Positions 26,351 through 35,536 of a DNA stretch of 64,000 nt are shown here, piece after piece. Position numbers and translations under genes: made by a program. Below the pieces are notes generated by a model that worked only from the letters and a program-made list of their open reading frames with translations, had not been told where the DNA came from and made no database searches. Location of the stretch: the NCBI GenBank assembly GCA_900547095.1, contig URFG01000005.1:1-64000 (forward strand). The letters are read 5' to 3'. This stretch comes from an uncultured Oscillospiraceae bacterium (lineage in GTDB: Bacteria > Bacillota > Clostridia > Oscillospirales > Acutalibacteraceae). Every line of letters starts with the position of its first letter. Position 1 is the first letter of the stretch.

Positions 26351-27631
26351 ATGAATGTTCATTATATAACTTTAGGCTGTAAAGTCAATCAATATGAAAC
26401 CGAGGCTATCCGTGAGCTTTTTAACCGCTCGGGTTACACGGATTTTGAAGATGCGAAAGCGGATATTATCGTTATCAACACCTGCTCCGTCACCGCGCAG
26501 AGCGACAAAAAGGCGGGTCAGACTTTAAGGCGCTGCAGAAAAGAAAATCCGCAGGCGGTTATAATTCTCACGGGCTGTATGGTCCAGGCGTTTCCCGAAA
26601 GATCGGAAAGCTTAAAAGAGGCGGATATTGTAATCGGAAACACGGATATTTCAAAAATTTTATGCGAAACAGAAAAATTTTTAAAAACCAAGGTTAGGAT
26701 TTTTTCCGTCTATGATCACAAAGCAACAGATGTTTACAACACTCCGCTTATTTCAAATTTCAGCGAAAGAACCAGAGCTTATATGAAGATAGAAGACGGG
26801 TGCGACAGGTTCTGCACCTACTGCATTATTCCCTATGCAAAAGGAAGAGTGCGCTCAAGAAACCTTGAAGAAATTAAAAAAGAGGCTAAAACACTTGCTT
26901 TAAACGGGTTTTCTGAAATTGTGCTTGTGGGAATAAATCTTTCGTCTTACGGCAAAGGCGAGAATTTTGACCTTGCCGACGCGGTGGACACAGTCTGTGA
27001 TACCGAAGGGATAAAAAGAGTAAGGCTCGGCTCGCTTGAGCCCGACTGCATTTCTGACGAAATGCTGAAAAGGCTTAAATCTCAAGAAAAATTCTGCCCG
27101 CAGTTTCATTTATCTCTCCAATCGGGCTGTGACGAAACCCTCAAAAGAATGAACCGGCATTATGACAGCAAATTCTACGAAGATTTAGTAACAAGAATAA
27201 GAAGTATGTTTTTAGACGCGGCTGTTACGACCGATATAATGGTAGGCTTTGCGGGAGAAACCGACGAGGAATTTGAAAAAAGCCTAAACTTTGTTAAAAA
27301 AATCGGGTTTGCAAGATCGCACATTTTCCCCTATTCAATAAGAAAAGGCACTCCTGCGGAAAAATATCCCGATCAGATAAAAAAAGAGATCAAAGCTTTA
27401 AGAGCTAAAAAATTAGCAGAGATTTGCATTAAAAGCGAAGAAGAATTTTTAAATAAGCTTTGCGGCAGAACTTTCGATGTTCTTTTTGAGAGTAAAAAAG
27501 GCAATACTTATGAAGGATACACCGCGAATTATTCAAAAGTTTTCGTAAAATCGGATAAAGATTTACGCGGAAAGATTTTAAGTGTAAAAATCACAGAAGC
27601 TTTCAGCGATCACTGTACAGGAATTTTATAA
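26351..27631 (+). CDS. mtaB: tRNA (t6A37) methylthiotransferase MtaB
   Basis: Adds a methylthio group to t6A at position 37 of tRNAs for codons starting with A. The 426-residue protein has the N-terminal UPF0004 domain (TLGCKVNQYETEAIR), the radical SAM motif DGCDRFCTYCIIPYAKGRV near residue 148 and a C-terminal TRAM-like region. The gene is divergent from the CapD-like gene and is followed by sigK. Confidence 0.94.
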   Translation: MNVHYITLGCKVNQYETEAIRELFNRSGYTDFEDAKADIIVINTCSVTAQSDKKAGQTLRRCRKENPQAVIILTGCMVQAFPERSESLKEADIVIGNTDISKILCETEKFLKTKVRIFSVYDHKATDVYNTPLISNFSERTRAYMKIEDGCDRFCTYCIIPYAKGRVRSRNLEEIKKEAKTLALNGFSEIVLVGINLSSYGKGENFDLADAVDTVCDTEGIKRVRLGSLEPDCISDEMLKRLKSQEKFCPQFHLSLQSGCDETLKRMNRHYDSKFYEDLVTRIRSMFLDAAVTTDIMVGFAGETDEEFEKSLNFVKKIGFARSHIFPYSIRKGTPAEKYPDQIKKEIKALRAKKLAEICIKSEEEFLNKLCGRTFDVLFESKKGNTYEGYTANYSKVFVKSDKDLRGKILSVKITEAFSDHCTGIL

Positions 27632-27644
27632 AATAAATATGGCA

Positions 27645-27691
27645 AAATAATGCCCCCGTACGCATATAAATTTATCGTATGGGGGTTATTT
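27645..27691 (+). terminator. Terminator-like hairpin after mtaB that contains the sigK Shine-Dalgarno
   Basis: CCCCCGTACG (27653-27662) pairs with CGTATGGGGG (27676-27685), extended by AAAATAA with TTATTTT. The GGGGG at 27681-27685 is 7 bases before the sigK ATG, so the ribosome site lies in the 3' arm. It could end mtaB transcripts and also block sigK translation from read-through. Confidence 0.75.
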
Positions 27692-27692
27692 T

Positions 27693-28376
27693 ATGCTGTT
27701 TGATTTATTTTTAAAAATTGCCTGTAATCTTTATTATTTTGCTCTTCATGTAACGGGCGCAGGGGCTTTCCCTCCTCCGCTTTCAGCTAAAAAAGAGGAG
27801 GAATTACTGAAGCTTTACTGCGAAACAGGCGACGAGGACGCAAAAAACAAGCTTATCGAGCACAATTTAAGGCTTGTTGCGCATATTGTGAAAAAATACT
27901 ATTCCGCAGGCTGCGATCAGGATGATCTTATTTCAATAGGCACTATCGGACTTATTAAAGCTGTTACGACCTTTAATTCCGATAAAGGAATAAGGCTTGC
28001 GACCTATGCCGCAAGGTGTATTGAAAATGAAATTCTGATGTATTTCAGAAGTATGAGGAAAACATCGCAGGATGTATATATCAGCGATCCTATAGAAACC
28101 GACCGTGACGGAAATTCTATCTCGCTTATAGATGTGATAGCGGATAATGTGGATATCGAAGAAAAAACCGATACAAAGCTCAAACTTGAACATTTAAGCA
28201 AAATAATAGGAAAAACTCTTGATGAAAGAGAATATAAGATAATTAGCTTAAGATACGGATTAAACGGCAATGAAGAAATGACTCAAAAAGATATTGCCCG
28301 GCTTCTTAATATTTCAAGAAGCTATGTTTCAAGAATAGAAAAAGCCGCGCTTGAAAAATTAAGAAAGCAGTTTTAA
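27693..28376 (+). CDS. sigK: Sporulation RNA polymerase sigma factor, SigK/SigE type
   Basis: Mother-cell sigma factor of the sigma-70 family, 227 residues. An N-terminal hydrophobic region (about residues 1-29) looks like the pro-sequence of SigK/SigE. Region 2 has CDQDDLISIGTIGLIKAV and LATYAARCIENEILM, and region 4 ends with MTQKDIARLLNISRSYVSRI. No skin-type element interrupts the gene. SigK is more likely than SigE from the size and pro-region, but synteny would decide. Its ribosome site is buried in the hairpin upstream. Confidence 0.88.
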   Translation: MLFDLFLKIACNLYYFALHVTGAGAFPPPLSAKKEEELLKLYCETGDEDAKNKLIEHNLRLVAHIVKKYYSAGCDQDDLISIGTIGLIKAVTTFNSDKGIRLATYAARCIENEILMYFRSMRKTSQDVYISDPIETDRDGNSISLIDVIADNVDIEEKTDTKLKLEHLSKIIGKTLDEREYKIISLRYGLNGNEEMTQKDIARLLNISRSYVSRIEKAALEKLRKQF

Positions 28377-28382
28377 AAAAAG

Positions 28383-28409
28383 AGAGCGCCGAATTTTATT
28401 CGGCGCTCT
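28383..28409 (-). terminator. Terminator of clpX
   Basis: AGAGCGCCGAAT (28383-28394) pairs with 28398-28409. On the minus strand it is followed by TTTTTTT; on the plus side the T run is weak, so it mainly serves clpX. Confidence 0.85.
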
Positions 28410-29637
28410 GCTTTCTTACAATTTTCGGTTTTCCCGATTTAACGGTATCTTTGGTTATTATGATTTTTTCAATATCGGGTTCGGAAGGCGTTTCAAACAT
28501 AATATTCTGCAGCACGCTTTCAACTATCGATCTTAAGCCTCTTGCTCCCGTATTTCTTTCAACTGTCATATCGGCAATGGCGTCGAGCGCTTCTTTTCTG
28601 AATTCAAGCTTAACATTATCCATTTCAAAAAGCGCCTGATACTGCTTGATAATTGAGTTTTTGGGCCTCGTCATAATATTTACAAGGGTTTCTTTATCCA
28701 TTCCCTTTAAGGTTGCTATAACAGGAAGTCTTCCCACAAGTTCGGGAATCATTCCGAATTTAACAAGATCCTGATGGGTTGCAGTTTCGCAAAGCGCCTG
28801 CGCCTCAATGCTCTTCGGCGATTTCACATCGGCGCCGAATCCTAAAGAACTGCCGCCCATTCTTCTTTCGATGACCTTTTCTATGCCGTCAAATGCGCCG
28901 GCGCAGATAAAGAGGATATTTGTGGTATCGATCTGAATAAACTCCTGCTGAGGGTGCTTTCTTCCTCCCTGAGGAGGAACATTTGAAACAGTTCCCTCAA
29001 GGATCTTAAGCAGTGCCTGCTGAACGCCCTCTCCGCTTACATCTCTTGTGATAGACGCATTTTCGGATTTTCTCGCTATTTTATCTATTTCATCGACATA
29101 AATTATTCCGTGCTCGGCTTTTTCAACATCATAATCCGCCGCCTGAATGAGCCTCAAAAGGATATTTTCGACATCTTCTCCGACATATCCTGCCTCGGTG
29201 AGAGTAGTCGCGTCGGTAATAGCTATAGGAACATCGAGAGTTTTTGCAAGAGTTTGAGCTAAAAGGGTTTTCCCCACTCCGGTGGGGCCTAACATTAACA
29301 CATTACTCTTGGCAAGCTCTACGCCGCACTCCTTATTATCCCTTATTCTTTTATAATGATTATAAACAGCAACTGATAATATCTTCTTTGCCTCATCCTG
29401 GCCTATTACATATTCATCAAGCTTTTCTTTGATCTCTTTAGGCTTGGGCAGAGGTTTTTCTTCATTTTCTATGCTTTTATTTTCGGCTGCCGCGTCATCC
29501 TCAAAAAGAAGAGAATTGCAAAAGCTTATGCAGCTGTCGCAAATATAAACTCCGGGACCCTCTATGAGTCTTGAAACTTCATCCTGAGTTTTTCCGCAAA
29601 AAGAACAGCAGATCTCACTATCATTATTTTTCGGCAT
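28396..29637 (-). CDS. clpX: ATP-dependent Clp protease ATP-binding subunit ClpX
   Basis: AAA+ unfoldase that feeds ClpP. The 413 residues begin with a C4 zinc finger (CSFCGKTQDEV and CDSCISFC), then Walker A GPTGVGKTLLAQTLAK, pore loop AGYVGEDVEN, Walker B GIIYVDEIDKIARKS and sensor region VGRLPVIATLKGMDKETL. It is downstream of clpP in the tig-clpP-clpX cluster. Confidence 0.97.
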   Translation of the reverse strand: MPKNNDSEICCSFCGKTQDEVSRLIEGPGVYICDSCISFCNSLLFEDDAAAENKSIENEEKPLPKPKEIKEKLDEYVIGQDEAKKILSVAVYNHYKRIRDNKECGVELAKSNVLMLGPTGVGKTLLAQTLAKTLDVPIAITDATTLTEAGYVGEDVENILLRLIQAADYDVEKAEHGIIYVDEIDKIARKSENASITRDVSGEGVQQALLKILEGTVSNVPPQGGRKHPQQEFIQIDTTNILFICAGAFDGIEKVIERRMGGSSLGFGADVKSPKSIEAQALCETATHQDLVKFGMIPELVGRLPVIATLKGMDKETLVNIMTRPKNSIIKQYQALFEMDNVKLEFRKEALDAIADMTVERNTGARGLRSIVESVLQNIMFETPSEPDIEKIIITKDTVKSGKPKIVRKQSAE

Positions 29638-29651
29638 TTTATCTCCTATTC

Positions 29652-29693
29652 AAAACCGGAAAATACGCGTTTGTCCGCGGACTTTCCGGTTTT
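29652..29693 (-). terminator. Hairpin between clpP and clpX
   Basis: AAAACCGGAAA (29652-29662) pairs with TTTCCGGTTTT (29683-29693), 11 bp, without a good T run after it on the minus strand. It may reduce clpX relative to clpP or set a processing site. Confidence 0.55.
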
Positions 29694-29706
29694 TAAAAAT
29701 TCTTAT

Positions 29707-30288
29707 TTATCTTTTAGTAATAACTTTATCAATAAGTCCGTAATCAGCGGCTTCCTTTGCAGTCATAAAATTATCGCGCTCTGTATCCTGCTCGATAACG
29801 CTGAGCGGCTTGCCTGTTTCGGCTGCCAAAATTTCATTTATCGTGCTGCGGATATGCTTGATATGATTAGCGTGGATAAGAATATCCGTTGCCTGACCCT
29901 CGGCAGAGCCTAAGGGCTGATGAATCATAATCTCGCTGTTAGGAAGAGCAAATCTTTTTCCCGGAGCACCTGCGGCAAGGAGGAAAGCTCCCATACTCGC
30001 GGCCATTCCAAGGCAGATAGTGCTGACATCGCACTTGATATACTGCATAGTATCATAAATAGCCATACCCGCGGAAACAGATCCGCCCGGACTGTTGATA
30101 TAAAAGCTTATATCCTTTTCGGGATCCTGACCCTCAAGATAAAGCATCTGCGCTATAACGACGCTTGCCGAATTATTATCAACCTGATCGTTAAGCATTA
30201 TAATTCTGTCATTAAGCAAGCGGGAAAAAATATCATAGGATCTTTCTCCTCTGCTTGTTTGTTCAACAACATAAGGAACCAAACTCAT
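29707..30288 (-). CDS. clpP: ATP-dependent Clp protease proteolytic subunit ClpP
   Basis: Serine protease forming the 14-mer barrel used with ClpX. It is 193 residues with the catalytic triad visible: Ser in GMAASMGAFLLAAG, His in IMIHQPLGSAEGQ and Asp in IEQDTERDNFMTA. SD and a 50 base gap separate it from tig. Confidence 0.97.
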   Translation of the reverse strand: MSLVPYVVEQTSRGERSYDIFSRLLNDRIIMLNDQVDNNSASVVIAQMLYLEGQDPEKDISFYINSPGGSVSAGMAIYDTMQYIKCDVSTICLGMAASMGAFLLAAGAPGKRFALPNSEIMIHQPLGSAEGQATDILIHANHIKHIRSTINEILAAETGKPLSVIEQDTERDNFMTAKEAADYGLIDKVITKR

Positions 30289-30343
30289 TCCGATTAACCT
30301 CCTGTACGAATTATTATGAACGGACTTTAAAAAATATAATCAA

Positions 30344-31717
30344 TTATTTATCCGATTTTTCCTCGGTCTTTTTAGCAGCCGCTTTTTTAGCGGGATCTTT
30401 TTTAGCCGCAGGCTTGCTTTCTTTGGGCTCAGCCTCGGTTATAACCGCGTTTGCCTTTACAAAGTCAATAGCTTTATTTGCGGCGATATCCTTTTCAAGC
30501 TCGCTTGAGGGAACAGCCGCTTTGACTTTATCGACTTCCAAGCCGTAATTATCAGCCATTTTCTTATATTCAGCCTCAATATCCTTTTCATCGGCCTTGA
30601 TGTTTTCAAGCTCGACTATTTTATCAAGAGCGAGGCGGTATTTAACCTGCATTTCAGCCTGGGGGCGGAAAGATTTCTTGAAATCATCGATAGTGCTGTT
30701 GGTATATTTAAGATAGGTTTCAAGATTCATTCCCTGCGACTGCAGACGGTAAGCGAATTCTTCTACAGACTGATTAAGGCGGTTTTCAAACATAGCCTCG
30801 GGGATATCGCCCTCGATACCGTCAACAATCTGCTGAACAAGTTCGTTTTCTACAGCCTCTTCAGCCGCTTTTTTCTTTCTTTCAAGAGCTTTTTTCTTGA
30901 TATCGGCTTTAAGATCCTTTAAAGTATCGAATTCGCTGACATCTTTTGCAAACTCATCGTCGACCTCGGGAAGCTCTTTTATCTTTATCTCATGAAGCTT
31001 TACTTTAAATACTGCGGGCTTTCCTGCAAGCTCTTTAGCGCCGTATTCCTCAGGGAAAGTAACGTTTACATCAAATTCATCGCCGATATTCTTACCTACG
31101 ATCTGATCTTCAAATCCGGGAATGAACTGACCGGAACCAAGCTCTAAGGAATGGCCCTCTGCTTTACCGCCCTCGAATGCTTTACCGTCTGTAAATCCTT
31201 CAAAGTCAATAACAACAGTATCGCCTTTTTTAGCGGCTCTGTCTTCAACGGAAACCATTCTTGAGTTTCTCTCGGCCATAGCCTTGATCTCTTTATTGAC
31301 TTCTGCCGCGTCAACCTTAACAGCGGTTTTTTCAGCTTTTAAACCTTTATAATTCTTAAGTGTGATTTCAGGATAAGTGGTAAGGCTTACCTTGAAGTCA
31401 ACACCGTCTTCCTTAGAAATGGAAACAAGGTCAAAATCCATTTTATCGTCAATAACCTTAAGGCCCGATTCTTCGATAGCGCCCTCTACTGCGTCGTTAT
31501 AAAGCAGGTTAAGAGCGTCTTCAAAGAATACTTCGGAGCCGTAATATGTTTCTATCATATGTAAAGGAGCTTTACCTTTTCTGAATCCGGGAATATTTAT
31601 CTTTTTTCCGTTCTTACGGTAAGCTTCCTTAATAGCTTCTCTGAACTTCTCCCCATCAATAGTGATCTCAAGCTGATACCTGTTGGTATCGATTTTTTTA
31701 GATTCTTTTAAACTCAT
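30344..31717 (-). CDS. tig: Trigger factor
   Basis: Ribosome-bound chaperone and prolyl isomerase. The 457-residue protein has the ribosome-binding N-domain (PGFRKGKAPLHMIETYYG near residue 44), the FKBP-type domain with VVIDFEGFTDGKAFEGG and GSGQFIPGFEDQIVG, and a helical C-domain. The C-terminus ends in a Lys/Ala-rich tail (AAKKDPAKKAAAKKTEEKS). It leads the tig-clpP-clpX cluster. Confidence 0.96.
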   Translation of the reverse strand: MSLKESKKIDTNRYQLEITIDGEKFREAIKEAYRKNGKKINIPGFRKGKAPLHMIETYYGSEVFFEDALNLLYNDAVEGAIEESGLKVIDDKMDFDLVSISKEDGVDFKVSLTTYPEITLKNYKGLKAEKTAVKVDAAEVNKEIKAMAERNSRMVSVEDRAAKKGDTVVIDFEGFTDGKAFEGGKAEGHSLELGSGQFIPGFEDQIVGKNIGDEFDVNVTFPEEYGAKELAGKPAVFKVKLHEIKIKELPEVDDEFAKDVSEFDTLKDLKADIKKKALERKKKAAEEAVENELVQQIVDGIEGDIPEAMFENRLNQSVEEFAYRLQSQGMNLETYLKYTNSTIDDFKKSFRPQAEMQVKYRLALDKIVELENIKADEKDIEAEYKKMADNYGLEVDKVKAAVPSSELEKDIAANKAIDFVKANAVITEAEPKESKPAAKKDPAKKAAAKKTEEKSDK

Positions 31718-31746
31718 TTTAAGTACCTCCGCATAAATTGCATTTT

Positions 31747-31755
31747 ATTATACCA
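31747..31755 (-). promoter_or_regulatory. Extended -10 promoter for tig
   Basis: TGGTATAAT on the minus strand (31755-31747), about 30 bases before the tig ATG; no recognisable -35 box, so it reads as an extended -10 promoter. Confidence 0.5.
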
Positions 31756-31785
31756 CAAGTAAAAACGATTTTCCACTATTATTTG

Positions 31786-32481
31786 TTAAATTTTTAATTT
31801 TTTTACAAGTATCGGGGAAAAACCGTTACAGTCGGCAGACAATAGCTTCATTTTTATACCGTCATACTCCGAAACGGTGCTTTTTATACCCGAGCCGTGG
31901 ATATGGCCGTAATAAACAGTGTCGATTTTATGACTCTTTAAGATTTTTAATATCATTTCGTTCTTAAAATTACCGTAAACAGGCGGATAATGCAAGAATA
32001 CTATCGGTTCAAATCCTGAATTTTCGGCTTGAAAAAGAGAGGTTTCAAGTCTACCGCACTCTCTTAAAAGGACCTTTTCGTCTTCAGGACCGCTTTTATC
32101 ATAAAACCAGCCTCTTGTTCCGCAAACGGCATACTTTTCCACCGCAAAGAAGTTATTATAAACTATTTTGAGCGTGTCAAATTTATTTTTTTCAAAAAAA
32201 TCATTTATTTTTTTAGCGGTGGTCCACCAAAAATCGTGATTGCCTTTTATAAATACCTTTTTGCCGGGCAGCGAATTTATAAAGCTTAGATCGGTTTTAG
32301 CTTCTTCTAATTTTGTCGCCCACGAAATATCTCCCGCAATTACGACGGTATCTTCTTCCGTTACGATTTTATTGAAATTTTCCTTTATTCTCCGGGTATA
32401 ATTCTGCCAGCCGGGAAAGATTTCCATGGACTTATCGGTTTCAAATGATAAATGAAGATCCGAAATTGCAAATATAGACAA
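31786..32481 (-). CDS. Metallophosphoesterase
   Basis: A 231-residue calcineurin-type phosphoesterase. The metal ligands are visible: AISDLHLSF (DxH), IAGDISWA (GD), IKGNHDFWW (GNHD) and YYGHIHGSGIK (GHxH). It has no membrane segment. Such proteins in Clostridia are of unknown substrate. The gene is monocistronic and starts 78 bases from the divergent DUF1540 gene. Confidence 0.88.
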   Translation of the reverse strand: MSIFAISDLHLSFETDKSMEIFPGWQNYTRRIKENFNKIVTEEDTVVIAGDISWATKLEEAKTDLSFINSLPGKKVFIKGNHDFWWTTAKKINDFFEKNKFDTLKIVYNNFFAVEKYAVCGTRGWFYDKSGPEDEKVLLRECGRLETSLFQAENSGFEPIVFLHYPPVYGNFKNEMILKILKSHKIDTVYYGHIHGSGIKSTVSEYDGIKMKLLSADCNGFSPILVKKLKI

Positions 32482-32559
32482 ATTTTTTCGCCTGCCTCAC
32501 ATAAAAGATAAGTAATTGAGCATAATAATAAAGGCTAAAAGCCGGAAAGGATGATTTAA

Positions 32560-32721
32560 ATGTCAGATTGTAAAACAGAGTATTGTATTCATTGTTCGGT
32601 TAAAAACTGCGTTCATCACACTGAAGACGATTCCTGCAAAGCCGGAATGATCAAGATCGGTAACTGTACCGCAAACTGCTGCAGCGAAACCTGCTGCGAT
32701 ACTTTTTCGGCAAGACAGTAA
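32560..32721 (+). CDS. Cys-rich DUF1540 protein
   Basis: A 53-residue protein. ATG at 32560 follows a GAAAGGA site. It has eleven cysteines in the DUF1540 arrangement: CIHCSVKNCVHHTEDDSCKAG, then INxCTAN-like INIGNCTANCC and a CDTFS ending. The family binds metal, probably zinc, and is found in spore formers; its role is not settled. It is followed by an inverted repeat and then the convergent thrC. Confidence 0.9.
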   Translation: MSDCKTEYCIHCSVKNCVHHTEDDSCKAGMIKIGNCTANCCSETCCDTFSARQ

Positions 32722-32735
32722 TTAAAAATTCAGAC

Positions 32736-32776
32736 AAACGGTATCCGGCAGGAAAGTTTTATGCCGGATACCGAAA
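32736..32776. terminator. Inverted repeat between DUF1540 gene and thrC
   Basis: CGGTATCCGGCA (32739-32750) pairs with TGCCGGATACCG (32762-32773), a perfect 12 bp stem. There is no clear T run on either strand; it is placed like a bidirectional terminator. Confidence 0.5.
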
Positions 32777-32793
32777 GCAGTACGATACATATT

Positions 32794-34278
32794 TTATTTA
32801 AAAAGGCAATCCTTTACAGCTTTTTTTAGCTCGTCTTTACCGTAAACCTTATCAAATCTTACCTTTGCGTTTTTAAGTTTGGCTAAAGGCTCAGGAACAG
32901 AAGTATTTGAAACTTCGCTTAAAATATCGAGATTTTTAAACTCGTCGCTGTCGGGAGTTTTATCAAGCGCCTTTAAAACGCTTGAAGTGAATTTATAAGG
33001 CGAGGCGGTAGAGGCTATAACGGCAGGTCTTTTATCACCCGTTTTTTCTTTATATTCCTTATAAGCCGCTACGGCTACCGCCGTGTGAGTATCTATAAGA
33101 TATCCGAATTTTTCAAAGGTTTCATTAATAGTATCAAGAGTTTTATCGTCGTCACAGCAGGAAGCGAAGAATAGATCGGAAATCTTTTCTTTTATTTCTT
33201 CTTTTATCTCGAATTTTCCTGTTTTAAAGAGCTTGTCCTCTATATTCGAGATATATTCATCGTCATTACCCGAAAGATCGAATAATAGTCTTTCAAGATT
33301 GCTTGAAATAAGAATATCCATTGAGGGCGAGCAGGTAGTATAAAACTTTCTGTTTTTATCGTAAATTCCGGTGTTTATAAAATCCGTAAGCACATTATTT
33401 GAATTAGATGCGCAGATAAGCTTACTTATCGGAACTCCCATTTTTTTAGCATAATAAGCCGCAAGAATATTTCCGAAATTGCCTGTGGGTACTGTGACGG
33501 TAAAACCGTCTTTTAAATCTTCGCCCTGATTCAGCATATCGCAGTAAGAAGAAACATAATAAACTATCTGGGGAGCCAGTCTTCCCCAATTTATAGAGTT
33601 AGCAGAGGAAAATTTCATATTGTTTTTTGCAAGCTCGCTTTTAACCGTTTCATCGGTAAATATCTGTTTTACCGCTGATTGCGCGTCGTCAAAATTTCCG
33701 CTTATCGCACAAACATTTACATTATCGCCGAGCTGTGAAACCATCTGCAGCTTTTGCATATTGCTAACACCCTCCTGAGGGTAAAACACGATGATCTCGG
33801 TGTTGTCAACGTCTTTAAATCCCTCAAGCGCCGCTTTACCCGTATCTCCCGAAGTGGCTACGAGAATAACCGTTTTAAATCCTTTTGAAACCTTTTTTGC
33901 GGAAACGGTCATAAGATAAGGCAAAAGCTGCAAGGCAAGGTCTTTAAACGCACAGGTAGGGCCGTGCCAAAGCTCCAGGATATATTCATTTTCTCCAAGC
34001 TTTGCAAGAGGTGCGGGATTATCAAAATCGAATGTGCCGCAGTATGCGCCTTTAACGCAGTATTCAAGCTCCTCGTTCGTAAAATCGGTAAGGAAATAGG
34101 ATAAGATATATTTTGCCCTTTCGCAGTAATCAAGCTTTTTTAATTTTTCGAAATCTTCCGAGTTTAACTTCGGAATACTTTCGGGTACAAAAAGACCGCC
34201 CTCTTTTGAAATACCGTTTGCAATAGCAAAAGCCGAGCTTTCTTTTAAATTTTTATTTCGTGTGCTTATATAGTTCAT
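32794..34278 (-). CDS. thrC: Threonine synthase
   Basis: Makes threonine from O-phosphohomoserine with PLP. It is 494 residues, the longer type of the enzyme. The N-terminal YISTRNKNLKESSAFAI, the PLP lysine in GPTCAFKDLALQLLP near residue 112, and ATSGDTGKAALEGFKDVD are visible. No threonine leader or T-box is seen upstream; it overlaps the upstream peptidase gene by 4 bases. Confidence 0.95.
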   Translation of the reverse strand: MNYISTRNKNLKESSAFAIANGISKEGGLFVPESIPKLNSEDFEKLKKLDYCERAKYILSYFLTDFTNEELEYCVKGAYCGTFDFDNPAPLAKLGENEYILELWHGPTCAFKDLALQLLPYLMTVSAKKVSKGFKTVILVATSGDTGKAALEGFKDVDNTEIIVFYPQEGVSNMQKLQMVSQLGDNVNVCAISGNFDDAQSAVKQIFTDETVKSELAKNNMKFSSANSINWGRLAPQIVYYVSSYCDMLNQGEDLKDGFTVTVPTGNFGNILAAYYAKKMGVPISKLICASNSNNVLTDFINTGIYDKNRKFYTTCSPSMDILISSNLERLLFDLSGNDDEYISNIEDKLFKTGKFEIKEEIKEKISDLFFASCCDDDKTLDTINETFEKFGYLIDTHTAVAVAAYKEYKEKTGDKRPAVIASTASPYKFTSSVLKALDKTPDSDEFKNLDILSEVSNTSVPEPLAKLKNAKVRFDKVYGKDELKKAVKDCLFK

Positions 34279-35144
34279 TTCTTTTTCCTTTCCGAAATTT
34301 TTTTAAAATAATTAAAAGCGTTATCATAAAAAATGCCGTTAAGCGATTTTTTATCTATCCCTTTTTTTAACAAATAATCATAAAGATTTAAAGTATCGCA
34401 GGAATTTTTAAGGTTTTTATCCATTAAAGCGCCGTCAAAATCCGAGCCTATGGCTAAATTTTCAGCAAACCCAAGATCAGATAACCGATAAATATTTTCA
34501 TAAATCTTCTCAAAAATATCGCCCTCCCCCGCAAATTCGGGGTAAAAGCAAATTCCGAAAATTCCGCCTCTTTTAAAAAGCTCTTTTATTTGTGAAAATG
34601 TAAAATTCCTCGGGTGATCCGTTATATCTTTAAGGCAGGCATGGGTAATTATAGGGTATTTTGAAATTTCCAAAGCTTTATAAAAAGTTTCGTCATTCGA
34701 ATGCGAAAGATCGCAGGCAATGGAAAGAGTATTCATTTTATTGATAACTTTTTTCCCGAAATCCGTTATTCCGCCGCTCTCATAAGTGCCGGCGGCTATA
34801 TTATTTTTGTGATTCCAGGTAAGAGTGATATATTCTATATTATCTTCTTTTAATTTAGAAACATTTTCTAAATCCTGCCCGATCGCCGCTCCGCCCTCAA
34901 GCGCAAAGCGGATATTCGGTTTAATATCCGTATTTTTTAGCTTTTCTTTGAAAAAAGTTATAATATCTTTATATTTTTTAAAAGGCTCTGTTTCATCGTC
35001 TTTTATCCAAACGGCATAGAACTGATCCCATTTATCGAAAAATTTTTTCTGTTCAATGTTTGCCGCAAGCCTGCGGTCGCTCGGAAGAATATTATTTTTA
35101 TAGCATTCATAAGGAGTATCGCTGTGGAGATCAAATAAATTCAT
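34275..35144 (-). CDS. Membrane dipeptidase family protein (peptidase M19)
   Basis: Zinc-dependent dipeptidase family. The 289-residue protein starts NLFDLHSDTPYECY with the HxD zinc ligands and has YITLTWNHKNNIAAGTYES, LSHSNDETFYKAL, HACLKDITDHPRNFT and IGSDFDGALMD. It is shorter than the family's usual 320-400 residues but the metal-binding residues look complete. It is between yraN and thrC in a tight run. Confidence 0.87.
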   Translation of the reverse strand: MNLFDLHSDTPYECYKNNILPSDRRLAANIEQKKFFDKWDQFYAVWIKDDETEPFKKYKDIITFFKEKLKNTDIKPNIRFALEGGAAIGQDLENVSKLKEDNIEYITLTWNHKNNIAAGTYESGGITDFGKKVINKMNTLSIACDLSHSNDETFYKALEISKYPIITHACLKDITDHPRNFTFSQIKELFKRGGIFGICFYPEFAGEGDIFEKIYENIYRLSDLGFAENLAIGSDFDGALMDKNLKNSCDTLNLYDYLLKKGIDKKSLNGIFYDNAFNYFKKISERKKK

Positions 35145-35158
35145 AATAAAAACCTCGC

Positions 35159-35536
35159 CTAAAAAGCAGATTTAATATACTTAAGCTCCCATTTATACTT
35201 CCCCTCGGGCGTTTCGCTGTATGTCAGTTCCGCAACATCTATTCTCGGCTCAAGATCGGTATTTAACCTTTTTGTAAACATCAGCGCCTCGTTTTTTATA
35301 AGGCGCATTTTCTTTTCATCTATAGCGTCAAGACCCGAAACCAGCGCGTTTTTATTCCTTGTTTTTACTTCGACAAATATTATGTTTTGCTTGCTTTCGG
35401 CAATGATATCCACTTCGCCGTATCTGTCTCTGTAATTCCTTTTTAGAATTATACAGCCCTTGGACTTAAGAAATTTTGCAATCTTTTCTTCGCCGAGAGC
35501 TCCTAAAATTCTTGAATTTTCGCTGTTATAAGACAT
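35159..35536 (-). CDS. yraN: UPF0102 family endonuclease-fold protein YraN
   Basis: A 125-residue protein with a PD-(D/E)xK nuclease fold: LGALGEEKIAKFLKSKG, LKRNYRDRYGEVDIIAES and IIFVEVKTRNKN. The role is unclear, though the family is conserved after rnhB. It overlaps rnhB by 11 bases. Confidence 0.88.
   Translation of the reverse strand: MSYNSENSRILGALGEEKIAKFLKSKGCIILKRNYRDRYGEVDIIAESKQNIIFVEVKTRNKNALVSGLDAIDEKKMRLIKNEALMFTKRLNTDLEPRIDVAELTYSETPEGKYKWELKYIKSAF

Noticed and set aside
34279..35160. T-box or threonine attenuator before thrC
   Set aside because: The upstream gene overlaps thrC and no T-box core (TGGTACCGCG-like) or Thr-rich leader peptide is seen.
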